A stretch of DNA of 64,000 nt. Origin: Euonymus europaeus (Eukaryota; Streptophyta; Magnoliopsida; Celastrales; Celastraceae). The notes under the pieces were generated by a model, which saw only the letters and a list, made by a program, of their open reading frames with translations, had not been told where the DNA came from and did not search any database. Shown here piece after piece: positions 25,101 through 38,200 of this stretch (positions are counted from its first letter, which is position 1; the number at the start of each line of letters is the position of its first letter). The position numbers and the translations under genes are program-made. The DNA is taken from positions 1,059,001-1,123,000 of the forward strand of contig OY756957.1 of assembly GCA_963580455.1 (NCBI GenBank), read 5' to 3'.

Positions 25101-27418
25101 TTTGACAGGAAATTTTTTCTTCTGATGCTGAATTGGAGTGTGCAAAGATAACATTCATACCAGATTGTAAGTGACTGCATTTACCTTTTTAAGAAACTCC
25201 TATTCTTCTTTACATTTTGCGGAGTAGTTGTGTGTACATTATAGGAGTAGATGTGTGTACTTTATAGTTTTGCGGTTTTGTAGTGTTGGCTGCTTGATTG
25301 TACAGTGTATTTCTTGAGCACCTAGCTATATTCAAGGGATAAAATGCATGCATACGGTTCTGAGCTTGCCGTCTGGAACCTGGATTGTACTGTTTATGTG
25401 CTTCCACTAGAGTTAGTGTATCACCCGCAGCAAGATTTTTATTTCGAAATGCTAATCCAGCTAATGTTATGGTCTTTCTTGTACGTGACTGAATGTGATA
25501 GTTTAGGGGTGGACTGGACTCTGGAGGCTGATCCCATTCTTTTATTTTTTTTTGGAATTTTGGACTGGGCCTCTTGTTTCTCCTCTTCTATATGATGTCT
25601 ACCTCATGAGTTTGTTACAATTTGAATTGTTTGGGTAACTCTTTTTTTTTTTTTTTTTTTTGAGTTAGGGGGTGGGTTTGCAGAAATTAGAATTTTGAAG
25701 TTCCATGTTTTTCCGATTCAAATAAAACAAGATATCAAGATGTTTGTTTTTGAAGTGAATAAAATTATGTTGCAATCCCGACGAGCAGCATTTATTGAAT
25801 CTTTGGCCTGGACTTTTGGACTCTATATATAGTTTGGTGAGAGTAGGTGTGGCAAAAAAAATTGGTTCTGACTTGAATAACATAGCTGATTATGAAATAT
25901 TTGTATCTTCAGATTCAGATTGATTTAGATTTTTGAACGGATTTAGTTGATTATATTTTGATTGGTTTAAATTTGAACAAGTAAATTTAGATTAAGATTT
26001 GGTCAATTAAATCAGATAAAAATTTTGTTTTTAGATTTGAACTTAATTTTAAATTGGACAGAATTTTGTGTTTGGATCCATATTGTGCACATTTAACTTG
26101 TGTTCAAATTTGATTTGATTTGATTTAATCTGGGTTGAACAAATTATTCATCGTGGTCTTACAGAGTTTTTGCCTTGGGTGGGAATATTCATTTGATTGG
26201 AATAAATAGCCAAGGTAGGTGAATTTGTTTCTAAAATCAAATAGTTTCTAGTCTTAAGCTAAGTTGGTTTATAAAATTAGATGGCTGAGGATATTATATC
26301 CTGCACTTGTAGGCGGAACCGAAAGCATCATGGAAACAAAGAGAGATAATTTAGACAGCTACGTTTCGCTGGATACGTAGTCGTATGAAACAGGAGACCA
26401 AGCTCCTGTTCTTTCGTGCGTGTAAGCCTTGTATAATCATCTAGAAATTGCAACTGACAATAGCTTTAGCTTACAGCCCTCAGGAAATGCAGCCATATTT
26501 AGTTTGTATTTGCCATTTATCACTTGCTTGAGTGGCTAGAAGTCCCATCCACCTGGCCAAGTTTCTGATCGCATCCCAACCCATAGTCTGCGCAGCTCAG
26601 CTAAAATTGAAGGTTAAGTAGCAACATGCCAAAAAAATTATTCTGATTATCAATCAAATTCGCTAGATTACAGAAAGTATATGCGTGCATTGTTCATCAT
26701 TGACATCAGTTACATTTTTTTTTTTTTGGCTATATTAGATCATGTGAACTGCTTGCTGAAATCTTCCTCTTTTTTGCTTTGGTAAAGGTAAAAGGAGTCG
26801 GTTCCATACTTTTGTGATCACTTTTCTGACTTCTGCCTGTCAAAACAAACATAGGTGTGTAAGTCTAATTTGTACGAGTCAAATTCGTATGACATAATCA
26901 GTCCTCAAACATCAATTATCTTTTTCTGTGTTACAATTCTGTGACGTGTAACAATCTTGATCGTCAACATGAACAAGTTGGGAAGATGAACCCCCACCTC
27001 GTCACCTTTTTTTCCCCCTAAACTGACCAAATACTCGGCTTGTTGCAACGATTTCACACATTTGCGATCCTTTTAGGAGGGGGAGAAATGATGGCAAGTA
27101 GAATACGGCAACTATATATATATATATATATCTGGTTTTAGAATCCCCCAACTCATATATGAATCACAAAGTTAGTGTGGATCCCATAAAACGCACAGAT
27201 GCAAATCATTATCTGTTTTTTCTTCCCCTATAAATAATTATAAATAATTGTACTTTAATTGTCTGCTTTTTCTCCCTATAAAGTATGAACTATTTTTAAA
27301 AATATTAGCGTAAAACTAACAATGGCATCTAACCGTAAATTTAAGCCCTTGGGAGGTAAAGTACTACCAAATTATGTTCCTATGTGTTAATCTGATTTTG
27401 GACATTTAAGATACAGAA
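22112..27418. other. Large AT-rich gap, no recognised gene
   Basis: About 5.3 kb without a supported coding gene. It contains a possible 3' UTR exon of the small membrane gene at 25109-25166 (TTTGACAG acceptor, GATT|GTAAGT donor), a TTA/ATT microsatellite at about 23001-23026, a poly-T run near 25641-25661, a degenerate GATTTGATTT-rich stretch at about 25910-26130, and a TA repeat at about 27113-27132. Open frames such as 24259-24585 lack any conserved motif. Confidence 0.5.
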
Positions 27419-27685
27419 ATGAATATTGAGGTCCAACAAGATACAGAAATGAATATCGAGAAATATCTAAAAAAGGTCAAAATAGCTGGACCAGCTCCTA
27501 GGCATATGGGCGTTTCCGTAGTTTCCTCAACATCCAGGGCACATTTCTTAAATCTCTTTGTTAGTTATACCACCACACTCTCCCTAGTCTTCAGGCGGAG
27601 AGTCCTCGAGAACGAGACACACTCTGTGTCCCGCAGAGAGAGACAGATAAAGGGGTATAGAGAGAAGGGAACGAAGAAAATCATA

Positions 27686-28594
27686 ATGAGCCCCTCGAAG
27701 CACGAACGCCGGAGCGCCGTCGCTGAAGCCACTGGTAAATTTTCCGGATCCGACTACACCGCCAGAACCACCACAACAGCCGATTGGATCTCTGAATCTA
27801 TTGACGGCGGATCCTTGCCCCACGTAGACCTAGACAACAGAATCAACGGCTGGGCATCACCTCCAGGCAACCTGTTTTCTCTCCGCTCGAGAAATTACTT
27901 CACTAAACGGCAAAAATCCCCCACCGGCGAGTACCTGCTCTCCCCCGCCGGCATGGACTGGCTAAAGTCGAGTACGAAGCTTGAAAACGTACTCGCTCGC
28001 CCGGACAACCGTGTTGCCGTAGCCCTTAAGAAGGCCCAGGCCAGAGGCAAGTCGCTGAAGAGTTTCATTTTCGCCGTTAACCTCCAAGTTCCCGGTAAGG
28101 ACCATCACAGCGCTGTTTTCTACTTCGGCACGGAGGATCCTATCCCCGCCGGATCATTACTTTACCGGTTCATCAACGGAGACGACGCGTTCAGGAACCA
28201 GAGATTCAAGATCGTGAACCGGATCGTGAAGGGCCCTTGGATCGTGAAGAAGGCGGTGGGGAACTACAGTGCGTGCCTACTAGGTAAGGCCTTGACGTGT
28301 AATTACCATAGAGGAGAGAACTATTTGGAAATCGATGTAGATATAGGAAGTTCAACGATCGCGAGCGCGATCTTGCATCTCGCATTGGGATACGTAACAA
28401 GCGTGACGATCGACATGGGGTTCGTAGTTGAGGCGCAATCGGAGGAGGAGTTGCCGGAGATGTTAATCGGTGCTGTTAGGGTTTGTCAGATGGAAATGTC
28501 TTCTGCTGCTGTCGTTGATAATCCCCACGCGCCGCCGCATCGTGGTTTAGGACCTGCTAAGGTTAACAATGACGACGATGATGAAAATCGTTAA
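27686..28594 (+). CDS. DUF1336 / EDR2 C-terminal-like protein
   Basis: One intronless exon of 302 aa. DUF1336 (the C-terminal domain of ENHANCED DISEASE RESISTANCE 2) is thought to be a lipid/membrane-associated module; the exact function of stand-alone members is unknown. Visible here are an N-terminal D-W-I-S-E-S-I-D-G-G-S-L block, the conserved W-A-S-P-P-G and SRNYF segments, an F-I-F-A-V-N-L-Q-V-P-G strand, and the later N-R-I-V-K-G-P-W-I-V-K-K and GKALTCNYHRGENYLEIDVD blocks, a good match to the family's core. A D/N-rich tail closes the protein. The same frame is open upstream to an ATG at 27419, but that part is basic and unconserved-looking. The internal ATG before S-P-S-K-H is the likelier start. 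The position matches DUF1336 genes in both related Arabidopsis intervals (recalled). Confidence 0.88.
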   Translation: MSPSKHERRSAVAEATGKFSGSDYTARTTTTADWISESIDGGSLPHVDLDNRINGWASPPGNLFSLRSRNYFTKRQKSPTGEYLLSPAGMDWLKSSTKLENVLARPDNRVAVALKKAQARGKSLKSFIFAVNLQVPGKDHHSAVFYFGTEDPIPAGSLLYRFINGDDAFRNQRFKIVNRIVKGPWIVKKAVGNYSACLLGKALTCNYHRGENYLEIDVDIGSSTIASAILHLALGYVTSVTIDMGFVVEAQSEEELPEMLIGAVRVCQMEMSSAAVVDNPHAPPHRGLGPAKVNNDDDDENR

Positions 28595-29705
28595 CATTAT
28601 TTAATTTAAGCCTCTCTTTTTTTTGTGCACTCCTCTTTTAGTGAGTGTAGATAATAAGATTGTTAGGGCATGTCCACCCCAAACAACTGCACGCGTTATG
28701 AAGTTGTGAAGCATAAAGCATTGCAGATCCTGAATTGAGATAATGAAGCAGTCTAGTCCTTTATAATATAATTTTTTGTTCAGTGAAACTGTTTTAAGTA
28801 GTAATCAATTAAAACATTTTGTGCCTCTTCTTCGTGTTGATGAAGGGCCTTAACAGAACATATGCTTCTAACAATAGCGAAACGTCACAGCACCAGAATT
28901 ATCTTGCATTTCAACAGATATCAAAGATAATTTACCGTCATTGGTGAAAATTTACGTTTAGGGTTTCATTGGATTTTAGGCAATTTAACTTTTCTGTAAA
29001 GGATATGGGCTGGTGAGCAACGAGTTATTGTTGGGCTTGTAGTCGTTCTGGTCGCAAAAAGTTGGATTGGACCGACGGTTGAGAATAGGGATAAATATAT
29101 TAGAATATAAAGTGAAGTCTGTTTGTTTCAGAGAATAAATCTATACTCTCCGTCTGTTTATTTCAGAGTATAAGCTTATATTCTCAGACACTCTCAGTTT
29201 TTACGCTTTACGAGAACTTATACTCTATGACACATAATCCAAACGGATCCAAATTTTTTGATTTCGTTTAGGCCATGCACGATACATCAAAATTTGGTGA
29301 TTATTTCCGTCGAAAACTAGTGAAAAAAATGCCGGCGTCCGTCAAGAAAAGTCGAATGGTACATCAATGGTCAGAGGTGTCGGTGTTGGACGGAAATAGT
29401 CGGCGGTGCCATGACTTCCAGCTCAATTTTCAGCTTGTTTTTTTCTTCAACGTGATTAGGTTGTGACCGATCGATAAAAGTTTATGGTGATAACAAAAAT
29501 TTAACTCCAAAATGCTAATGACATTATGATATTCATGTTTGAGTTGGAATTAATATACACTTGCACAACTTTTAAACCCACAGTAATACATTTTCTTTGG
29601 GACTTCCAATCTTTCTGGTTCCCCCTTTCTACGACAATGTTGCAATGTAAATTATTCATTAATTGATTAATTAAAGTGGTGATCAACATTACCTCCCGTA
29701 ATCTT
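28595..29705. other. Convergent intergenic region with a small MITE
   Basis: 3' UTR space between the DUF1336 gene (+) and the aspartic protease gene (-). It holds one copy of a ~105-bp MITE (29146-29249). Nothing else was recognised. Confidence 0.5.
29146..29249 (+). mobile_element. ~105-bp MITE, copy A
   Basis: The element runs from CTCCGTCTGTTTATTTCAG to CCAAACGGAT with inverted-repeat ends (TCCGTTTG type) and an inner AGTATAAGCTTAT / AACTTATACTCT pairing. A second copy in opposite orientation lies at 51950-52055. A partial direct duplication of the left end (CTGTTTGTTTCAGAGAATAAATC) immediately precedes it at about 29119. Superfamily is unknown. Confidence 0.6.
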
Positions 29706-32700
29706 TTACTTGCAACCCCCTGGAGCGAACCCCAACCTCCCTCCAGCCCCATCGTACACCACTTCTATCGTCTTCTGCTGTGTGTTCCCGAAGATTGCTA
29801 CGTCGGTGTCATCGGTGTTCCCGGCGAAAGCCAAACACACCTGCGACTGACTGCTCGCATACAATGTCCCCGACGAATCGATGTCCACTTGTGCTCCACC
29901 GTTGAAGAATAAACTGATCTTTGGCACCGAAATCGTTGTATAGTTGCTAAAATCGTAGCAAGTGTCGAGAATCGAAAGAGCCTTCGCCATCGGGTACTTC
30001 GTCATCATCTGCCGGAACGCCGTCCTCAACGCCGAGTACGCTGTCGGTGGGAGACGCGTGATCACCGTGCCGGAATCGATTATTGCACCGGCGGTGGAGA
30101 AGACTGAGCTCGAGATCGACAATTTGCGGCCTCCTACACTGATTGCGGTGAAATCAATGCCGTAGAAGGACGCGCCCATGGAGATCGTGGAGATCGGCGT
30201 GTATTTGGCGGAGGATGACGGAGATCCGCCTAAAATAAGGTGGCCGGTGGAGCTGCGGGTGGACGGAAGGCAGTAAGAGAAGATCTTCTTGTATTTCTGG
30301 GCTGTTTGGGAGATCAAGGAGAGCTTGTCTCGGCCGAGACCAAGCAAGCCGGCGGTGCTGCCGAAGAGGCCCTGGTTATTCTGGCCGCAACCGAAGTAAA
30401 AGTCATCAAATACGTCCGTCGAGCTCAAGGTAAGTCGTTCTTTGCCGAAGAAACCGACGGAGAATGAGGAGTCGCCGTACTGGATTCCATAAACGCAGGT
30501 TGAAGCAGAGCAGCTCGGTGAGTTGCCTACGTGGATTAACAAGAGAATTAAAACTTCATTCAGCCCGTTAAAGCCCATTCGTAATTGCAGTCTCCAAAGC
30601 CCAAGATTTCTTAGAAGCCTTAGAAATAACTGGGCTTGTTTAAATAGCCAATACTCAGGAAAAAGCCCGGCTCCGTTTACATCCCTTAATTATCCTACCC
30701 AATTCAATTTGCGTAGTTTTAGACACCAATACCATAGATATATGTGTGTGCACGTTATGCAGCAAGTATGTGTGTTGGATGTTAAAAAAGGTAACGTATT
30801 CGTATTCGTACCTGTGGCAGAAGATAGGGAAGTACAGGTGGAAGAGGAGCAAGAAACGTTGCTGTAAGTCGTGGACTCAGAAGGGTCAAAAGTGGGCTCC
30901 TGCTGTTTGTAGCAAGACTTCACACAAGGCTCACATTGTGTCCAAGTCAAGTCACTTCCTGTATCAAATATGAGGGAAAGCTGCTTTGCTGGAGTCCCAA
31001 GTCCTACGGTCACTAGATAGTTGCCGGAGCCGAGACTGCTGCCCGACTTCGCCGGGAGTTCTACGGCCTTCGTCTGCTCTAATTTGTTGAGGCCGGACTT
31101 CTTGGCTATCCGAGAGCGAATTTTGTCAACCCTAGCTTGATCTTGTCTGAGAATTTCAGAGTGGTTTGGTGTGTTTTCTTTGTCCTCGCGGAGTTTGGAG
31201 CATGGTCCATGCTTGTGAACTACTCTGAGAGTTGATCCTCCTCCTCCCTGGGAGACTGAAATAAAATTGAAGAATGCATCACAACATTAATTCCTTTGCA
31301 ATGATTAAAACTTCAAACCTTTCTATAGATTGAATTAGATAAAAGCGATTAGTAACAAAAGGTTTTTATATATATTTTTTGACTTGATTTTTCAGGATGA
31401 CCAAAACACTATTTATGATGTAGCTAATATGATTAAAAATGAGTGCATCTAAAATCAATAGTAGTTGTTGAAATCACGACCCTATATAATGAATGATGGA
31501 AATGAATACACATCTGATTTTTTGAATAGACTCTTATAACCGATTTCTAACTTTTGGGATAAAATATAATAACACCCGATTTCTAACTTTTGGGATAAAA
31601 TATAATAACAACCCAGAGAAAAGTTATGGCTCAAGAATGCAACGCCATAAGTGAAGTTACACGAATCAATACAGTTTGCACCATAAGACTACCCGTGGGC
31701 AGAATATCCTTTCAGTCGGCTTCACGTGAATGAGTTTCTTAATTTTCTCGCAATCCAAACACAAAATCCTCTCATAACACGTCTTTTGTACACGCGCCCA
31801 TCATTATTGACCAAAACAAGCAAAAGTTGGCCTTCACTTTCATGCGACAGATATATAGTGGCCTCATTGTCTTCTTATATATGCAATCAGTCTTACATGT
31901 GACAATGATGTACATACATATATATAACGATGGAAATTTTACAAATTGGTGTGAATTTAGTCAACCATTTGGACGACTAAAATAATTTCTATCTAGATCC
32001 CTTTCACAAAGCCTGCCACTTCAATAATTAATAGAGTTTAGAACTAAGCTGTCAAGACTCATGTACATATATATGGACTTGCTGCTGAACTTTTGTACGT
32101 AATGACAAAATTGACTGTATATATATAAATAAAAGACCAAAACAAGTTAAGGTGTGTTTATCATCCTGTATGAAATCATGTGCATGTATTTAAAGTCCAC
32201 GATTGGTAACTAATTGATGGATGGAAGATGACATCACGGTGACCTATGTGCTATGAGTCTCCTTCCAAAGCACTGTGCTCTTTAATTAATTTCATCCTAA
32301 TTTTCATGATTGGTCAGTCACATCAAGTCCACTTTTTGTAAGGAAAAAATGACTATCATATGTATAACAATTAACCTATGTGCTTGACGAGTTGGGTTGG
32401 AGAATTTGTTCCTCATCAAAATCTCGCTTGAAATTTGAGCACAACGACCTCATTTCACAATTGAATTATTGGTATCATATATATACATATAGTCTAGCAT
32501 GTACATGTAGGAACCCAATTGTAAGTATGTGAAGGATAAAGAGAGAGATGATCGATAATTAACCTTTGGTGGCAGAAGGATTGCAGACACTGGATGGGAA
32601 AAGAGAGCTAACTTTAATGGTGTGGTGGAGGTTACTACGCTCCGGCTCTGCAGCACCAACTTTTCTTCCATCAATGGAGGCGGAGGCGGAGGCAGAGGTG

Positions 32701-32762
32701 CTCTTATCCAAAGAGATGAGGAAGCACAAAGAGACGAAGAATAGACTGCGTAGAGAGGACAT
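29706..32762 (-). CDS. Nepenthesin-like (A1) aspartic protease, secreted
   Basis: Three exons, 32762-32564, 31255-30812 and 30526-29706, total 1464 nt (487 aa). The order is an N-terminal signal peptide (hydrophobic core at about 7-18), a propeptide with the VVHKHGPCS block, the first catalytic motif DTGSDLTW (D163), the cysteine-rich nepenthesin-type insert (Cys-rich CEPCVKSCYKQ region), a YGDSSFS flap, and the second catalytic motif DSGTVITRLP (D365). Both aspartates are intact. Members nearest this form (the AED1/At5g10770 group, by recall) are apoplastic proteases, some linked to local suppression of systemic immunity. The first intron (31256-32563) is 1.3 kb and holds a tandem repeat. 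An upstream in-frame TTG at 32801 is not a start. Confidence 0.92.
31540..31611. repeat. Two-copy 36-bp tandem repeat in aspartic protease intron 1
   Basis: The unit starting CCGATTTCTAACTTTTGGGA is repeated almost perfectly at 31540 and 31576. It is a recent tandem duplication, as there is nearly no divergence. Confidence 0.75.
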
Positions 32763-32838
32763 GACGATGGACCCAAATAATAATATTCCTTCTTGTTTCA
32801 ATTATTATGTGAGTGAAACCCCATCTCCCCTTGCTTAC

Positions 32839-32857
32839 CCTTATATAAGCTATTGGA
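32839..32857 (-). promoter_or_regulatory. TATA and CCAAT boxes of the aspartic protease gene
   Basis: On the minus strand CCAAT (about 32853-32857) is followed by TATATAAG (about 32841-32848), roughly 80 bp before the ATG at 32762. This is a classical core-promoter arrangement and supports the chosen start. Confidence 0.55.
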
Positions 32858-32859
32858 TT

Positions 32860-35288
32860 TGGACATCCAATAAATTGTTAATCATCACACGTCACCCACC
32901 CACTCAATATAACATAACAGATTGATTACCTTCGCACAATATATATTCATTTTAATTTTTATTCTATTTTAGCTAGGCCTCACTTTTTTTAGTGAAACGG
33001 ACCTATCAGGACTCAACACGTGTCGATGCTATATATGAAGGGCAGTTCTGTCATTCGACTAGTTGATCATATTGGAATTTTCTTATGAAAGCAACTTATC
33101 TTGCTTGGGATCTCATCAATGCATGTGCTAAGTTCCAATATACACAGACCACGCTTCTGCTTTCATATGGTATTAATCCTACTAATTTTAATTTGCTGTT
33201 TTTTCTTAAGGGGAAACTCATTCAAGACATCATCGCATTTGATTCCATTTTTTATATGGTAAATCCCAGGCACATGAGTTCTCCATCCCATATAGACCGA
33301 GAAATTATAGGACCTTTCTATCATGGAGTGACTGTAAAAAAAATTGTTGGACGTGAAAGTTAAACCTAGTCTCTCATCCAACCAACTTTCTTAGAGTTAC
33401 TTGTTTTGACAAATTACTTAGTGACTTATTGTGTGTATGTATAAGAGATTAATGTTGCAGTACTTGAGAAGGGAATAAATATATATAGATGAATGCTACT
33501 AATTAATACCAATTTAACAAAAATAAATATAAGATGTTGGAAGCAAAACACGATTAAGCATGTATCTTAATTAGTTAATTTTAGGAATTTCGTTTTATAG
33601 GTCAATGTCAATGTCAATGGCAATGGCATCCATGAATCTGGCAACAAAATTGGGGTATCCATGTTATTTATTAGGTTGTGTACTTTATTAGAGAATCAAT
33701 AAGAATAGTAATTAATAGATTTCAAAAAAAGAATAGTAATTAATAAGATATGGATTGAGATCTCATGACCCATTGAGCTAGCAATACAAATTTTGCTTGC
33801 ACTACTCATATAAACCAATCACCATCTGTCCATCCAACTAATAATAATTGAGGAGTCCACATAAGACCACAGATAGCATTAAAATAATTTGTACTGAAAG
33901 TGTTGCTTGGCCAACCCCATTAAGATATCAGACAGTTAACTCACCATGAAACCTAAATCAAAGCCATTTTAGCCAGAAATCTTTGGCTACCACTTCAAGC
34001 TTTTAATAATCATAACTAACAGCCTCCGACTATTGAGTTCTTCAAACTTTCCCCAACAATCTCTCCCATTTTCACAGTTGGACAATAAAAATCACCTTGA
34101 ACCATATAAAATGGATATCTCATGATTCTAATTAAGATGCCAACCAGAAATTGTGTGAAATTGGGTGGTGGGCTGGTGGACCTTGTGAGGCCCAATCAGT
34201 GGTCGTTGTTATGCTTGGGAGTTGGAATCTTGTTATATAGGCTGTGAGGTCTTTGATTATAAATTTATAATAATCTTCTCTTTTTTTTTAGTGGGTATTA
34301 GATAATTAGAATCTTATAGGACAGCATATTGCGTGGATGCCTGGATAATGGTGGAAGAAAGCTGGAATCTGTCCCCAGTAAAAAGTATTTTGGCTTTCTA
34401 TATATTTGTTTTTTGCTTTCAAAACTTCAATTCAATCAAATTACTTTTCATTTTCATACTCACAGTCATAGTCCAAATCATACTGCATGCACTCACTTTC
34501 TTGCATGTTTCACAAGTCACAACCACCATCGCAATTATTGCCAAGTAAAAGGAATCAAGCCCAATTAACAAGAACAATTTTAATAATGGAAAAAATTATA
34601 ATTTTAATAATGGAAGAGGAATTTGAGAATAATTGCACGAAGTCTGAATTGTATCATCTTTTCCAGTGTGAACTACTTTGTTTTGGTGGCGGAGACAAAA
34701 ACAAGTTTCCCATCACCACCAGCTACTATTTCTTCTTCCTCTACCGATTCAGTCTCGGATTTGAGTCCACCAGGGCTTGTCAAGTATGATAATCCTTTTA
34801 TGTTCATTCACACTTTCATGCATTGTCGTTGTTACAAGCCAAGAATTTCTATCAAACAGTAGTGTCAAGTGTCAGCCAAATCATCAATATTTCAGAATTC
34901 CCCAATTAAATATGGAGAGTTCAAAGAAAATCCGGCAATATCACAATCAACGGAAGTGGCTTTTAAGTTGATTCCAAAAATCACCAATTAAATAGATGAA
35001 ACCATACCATTCATCATCACCTGCAACCTTTCTAGATAAATCAGACCTCTCAATAGAAAAGGGGGAAGAGGCGACAAATGTTAAATGAGCTATGCTTCCA
35101 AATACTAACCATCCACTTCAATGGACATAAAAACTACCAAACAAATTGAGAAGATAAGAAAAATTAATGAAACTCCCTGCTGCTACATGATGTCAATAAA
35201 CCTCGCATACTAAATAAACTCTGATCGCCAGCTATTAATTGTATATAATAATAGCACTTCGCCTCCAAAAATATTCCCACCATCAAAC
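32860..35288. other. Intergenic region between aspartic protease and eIF3b 3' end
   Basis: No gene was recognised. Open frames at 33085-33381 and 34329-34971 are AT-rich and lack protein features. A short GTCAAT/GGCAAT hexamer run occurs at about 33601-33626. Confidence 0.5.
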
Positions 35289-38200
35289 TCACACCTGCTC
35301 ATACTCAGAAGAAACAATCTCCTCCGTGATATCCAACACCTCCTCAACCTGGACTTCCTTGTCCTCGTATTCCTCTTCTTCATCGCTAGCTTCTCCATCT
35401 CGTAGCTTTTGCCTCTCCAACTTTTCTTCTTCATGCAAGCGCTTCCATTCACTGACCCATTTTTCCCATTCATCCTTTAACATCCTCCTCTTCTCACGAT
35501 CCTGCTCACTCAAAAGCATGGACACATCTTGATCCTCTGCCTCGTACTTCTTGCTATACTTCTTCAAGTTCTTTGCGATCTCTTCCTCCTTTTCAGCACT
35601 CAAGAAAGATGGTGGTCTTGGACGCCAAAGAAACTGCATGAATTGAAGAACACTAATCATCACAGGGAAATTCATAATATCATCCATTGGAACAAAAAGT
35701 CTAAGAAACCCAAATAGAAACTAAGAAATGACATCAACAATGAGAACACCCAAAAAATGAGCTATATATACATTCAATTCAACAAATCAATTACCGTCAA
35801 ACAGGTCATTCTAATGCATGCAAAATGAAATTACATTTCCAGCTATTTAACAGGGAATAATGATTCTCACCTGAAAGAAATGATCCTTCAGGATCCTATA
35901 TAGTAACTTTCCATTAAAGGACCATATGTTGAAACCATTTTCCATCTCATGTACAGACGTAACTGTCGTTGCTACATACCTGCAACTTTGATCATATTAT
36001 AACCAAAATAATATAATCTAAATAAAAGCATATTATCTCTCAAAACTTTTCATGAAAAACATTATGTATCTCTAGTTTAAAGCAATGCCAAACAGCAAAC
36101 AAGAAATTTGACCATTCGTTGATTTTCCTCAAAAATTACCTTCCCGTAGGATCCCATATAATATCTGTTGCCATAAAATGCTCAGTTGTAGCCATTGTTT
36201 CAAGCTCATCGACATCATAAAATTCCAGCTGTCCATTGAAACCTCTGAGTCCAGCGAGAATAATGAAGCGGCCAGCCGGCGACCAGAAAAGAGCATTTGC
36301 CTGTTTGCCCTTAATAGTAGAGAGTTTTGAAATGCGGCCTGTATTGTGAGCAGTTCGCATTGAGTAAAAACTGACGTCAGGTCTTGGGCTATCACCATGA
36401 ATAACGGCAAACCTGTGGCCTTTCGGCTCCCAGGCAAATGCAATGATCTTGTCGTTCTTATTGTCAAGCTCCAAAACTTCAATGGGAATGTCCCGTTCTT
36501 TTATTCGGAAAAGCTCAAAACCAGTATATGTGCTCTTCTTTGTTTTTGTATAGCGATCAACTTGGACAGCGAGGTAGTCCCCATTGCTTTGCCAATATAT
36601 CTTACAATCACTAACACTGAAAAGATTCTTCTGCCTCAATTCTTCTTTGCTTGGAATTTGGACAAGACTCACCTGTAAATCACATCAATACAATAAATGA
36701 ACTCAATCCAAAACGAAAGGACCTCTAGAGAAAATGAATAGATAAATAATAGACATAGAACTCTCACCCTGGCAGGCTGATTCCCACCACCAAGTTCAGG
36801 GACAAAGAGAGCAATAATAGGGTCAGTGGGAGACCAACTAAAGTCCAAGACGTTTTCAACCTTCAAGGATTTCTTGTCAATAAGGCTGAAGGTCTCAGTT
36901 TCATAAACAGAAATCATATTTTTCCCAAGCCTAGCAAAATACTTGTCTTCTCTTCCACCACCCCACCTGAAAATTTTGATGAATTGCAACTCGAGACCAG
37001 TGAGCGGAGGGCTAGATAATATCTGTGCTGAAAAAAAAATGAAAAAAAAATACCTGAAAATAGGCCATGACACCCCTGTTACACCCCCAGCTCCTCCAAT
37101 TGCAAAATCATCAGCACTTCCCTTAAAATCTCTCATTACTTTCCCAGTTCTCACATCAAAAATGTTGATCACAATCCTCTGCACAAAATATTGCATCAGA
37201 AATAACCACATAAAACATGAAGTTACAATAAAACGTCTAAGGAGCAAGGAATAGTAGAAAAGCCTCACATTTGCATCACGTGGATTGCTTGGTTCATGGC
37301 TGCTGTAGGTCACCAAGTATTTCTCACCGGGAGAAAAGTCAATTAGTTTAACCTGCAATGAACAATATTAAGGTCAACAATCATGATCAAAATCAAAAAT
37401 AAAACTATATAGAACTTAAAAATAAAACGAAAATACAACCTGAAGATGGGCATAGCGCATTAGGCGATTAAAAGTAGTTGCACCTCCCCAGACAGCAGCA
37501 CCCTGTCTGTGAACTGTTGCCAGGTAAGTCCCAAGTGGGGACCACTGTACAAAACTTTCAGTCCAGTACTGAAAAGGTAAATCAATAAGATATAATCAAT
37601 ATTTTCTTCAAAGAATTCAAAGAAAATATAATTAACAAAGGTATTCAACAAAACAGCTACTTGTGAAATGATCTTAGTAGACAGATCTATTCACTGCACC
37701 AGTTTGGGTTTTTCTCTCCCATCAGTCCCCCTCCCCTAGACACACCCGTACACATCCACTCGCATACAGAGGCATCACAATAATAATATGCAACAAATAT
37801 GCCTTAAATGAGAATAAACGGGTCTCCAGAGGCTGACTCACAGAACGCTTATACACAGGGTCAGGCTTTAGATGTCTTGCATCATTCCATAGAACTTCAG
37901 TATCTGAACCAGCACGAATTACAAAATGATCTCGAGCTTTTTCATCAGTCAGCCATTCTTGAAGGTTTTCCTGCAATGGATGTAGAGTGAAAAGGGAGAA
38001 GAGTTACAAGACAAATACACAAACAAGTCCATCTCATGCAACAGAGTAAGGGAAAACAATAGGAATAATAGATAACCAGTATGCAAACAGCAGGAGCCAT
38101 ACTGCCCAGCTCTTCGAAGCCAAACCTCATATGAAAGATAAAGACATTAAAACAACTAGCTAACTTTTTGAATAGATACACCATACATATACTGCAGGAA

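Noticed and set aside
29676..30578. Plus-strand frames over the aspartic protease exon 3
   Set aside because: Shadows of the protease coding exon, which has both catalytic motifs on the minus strand.
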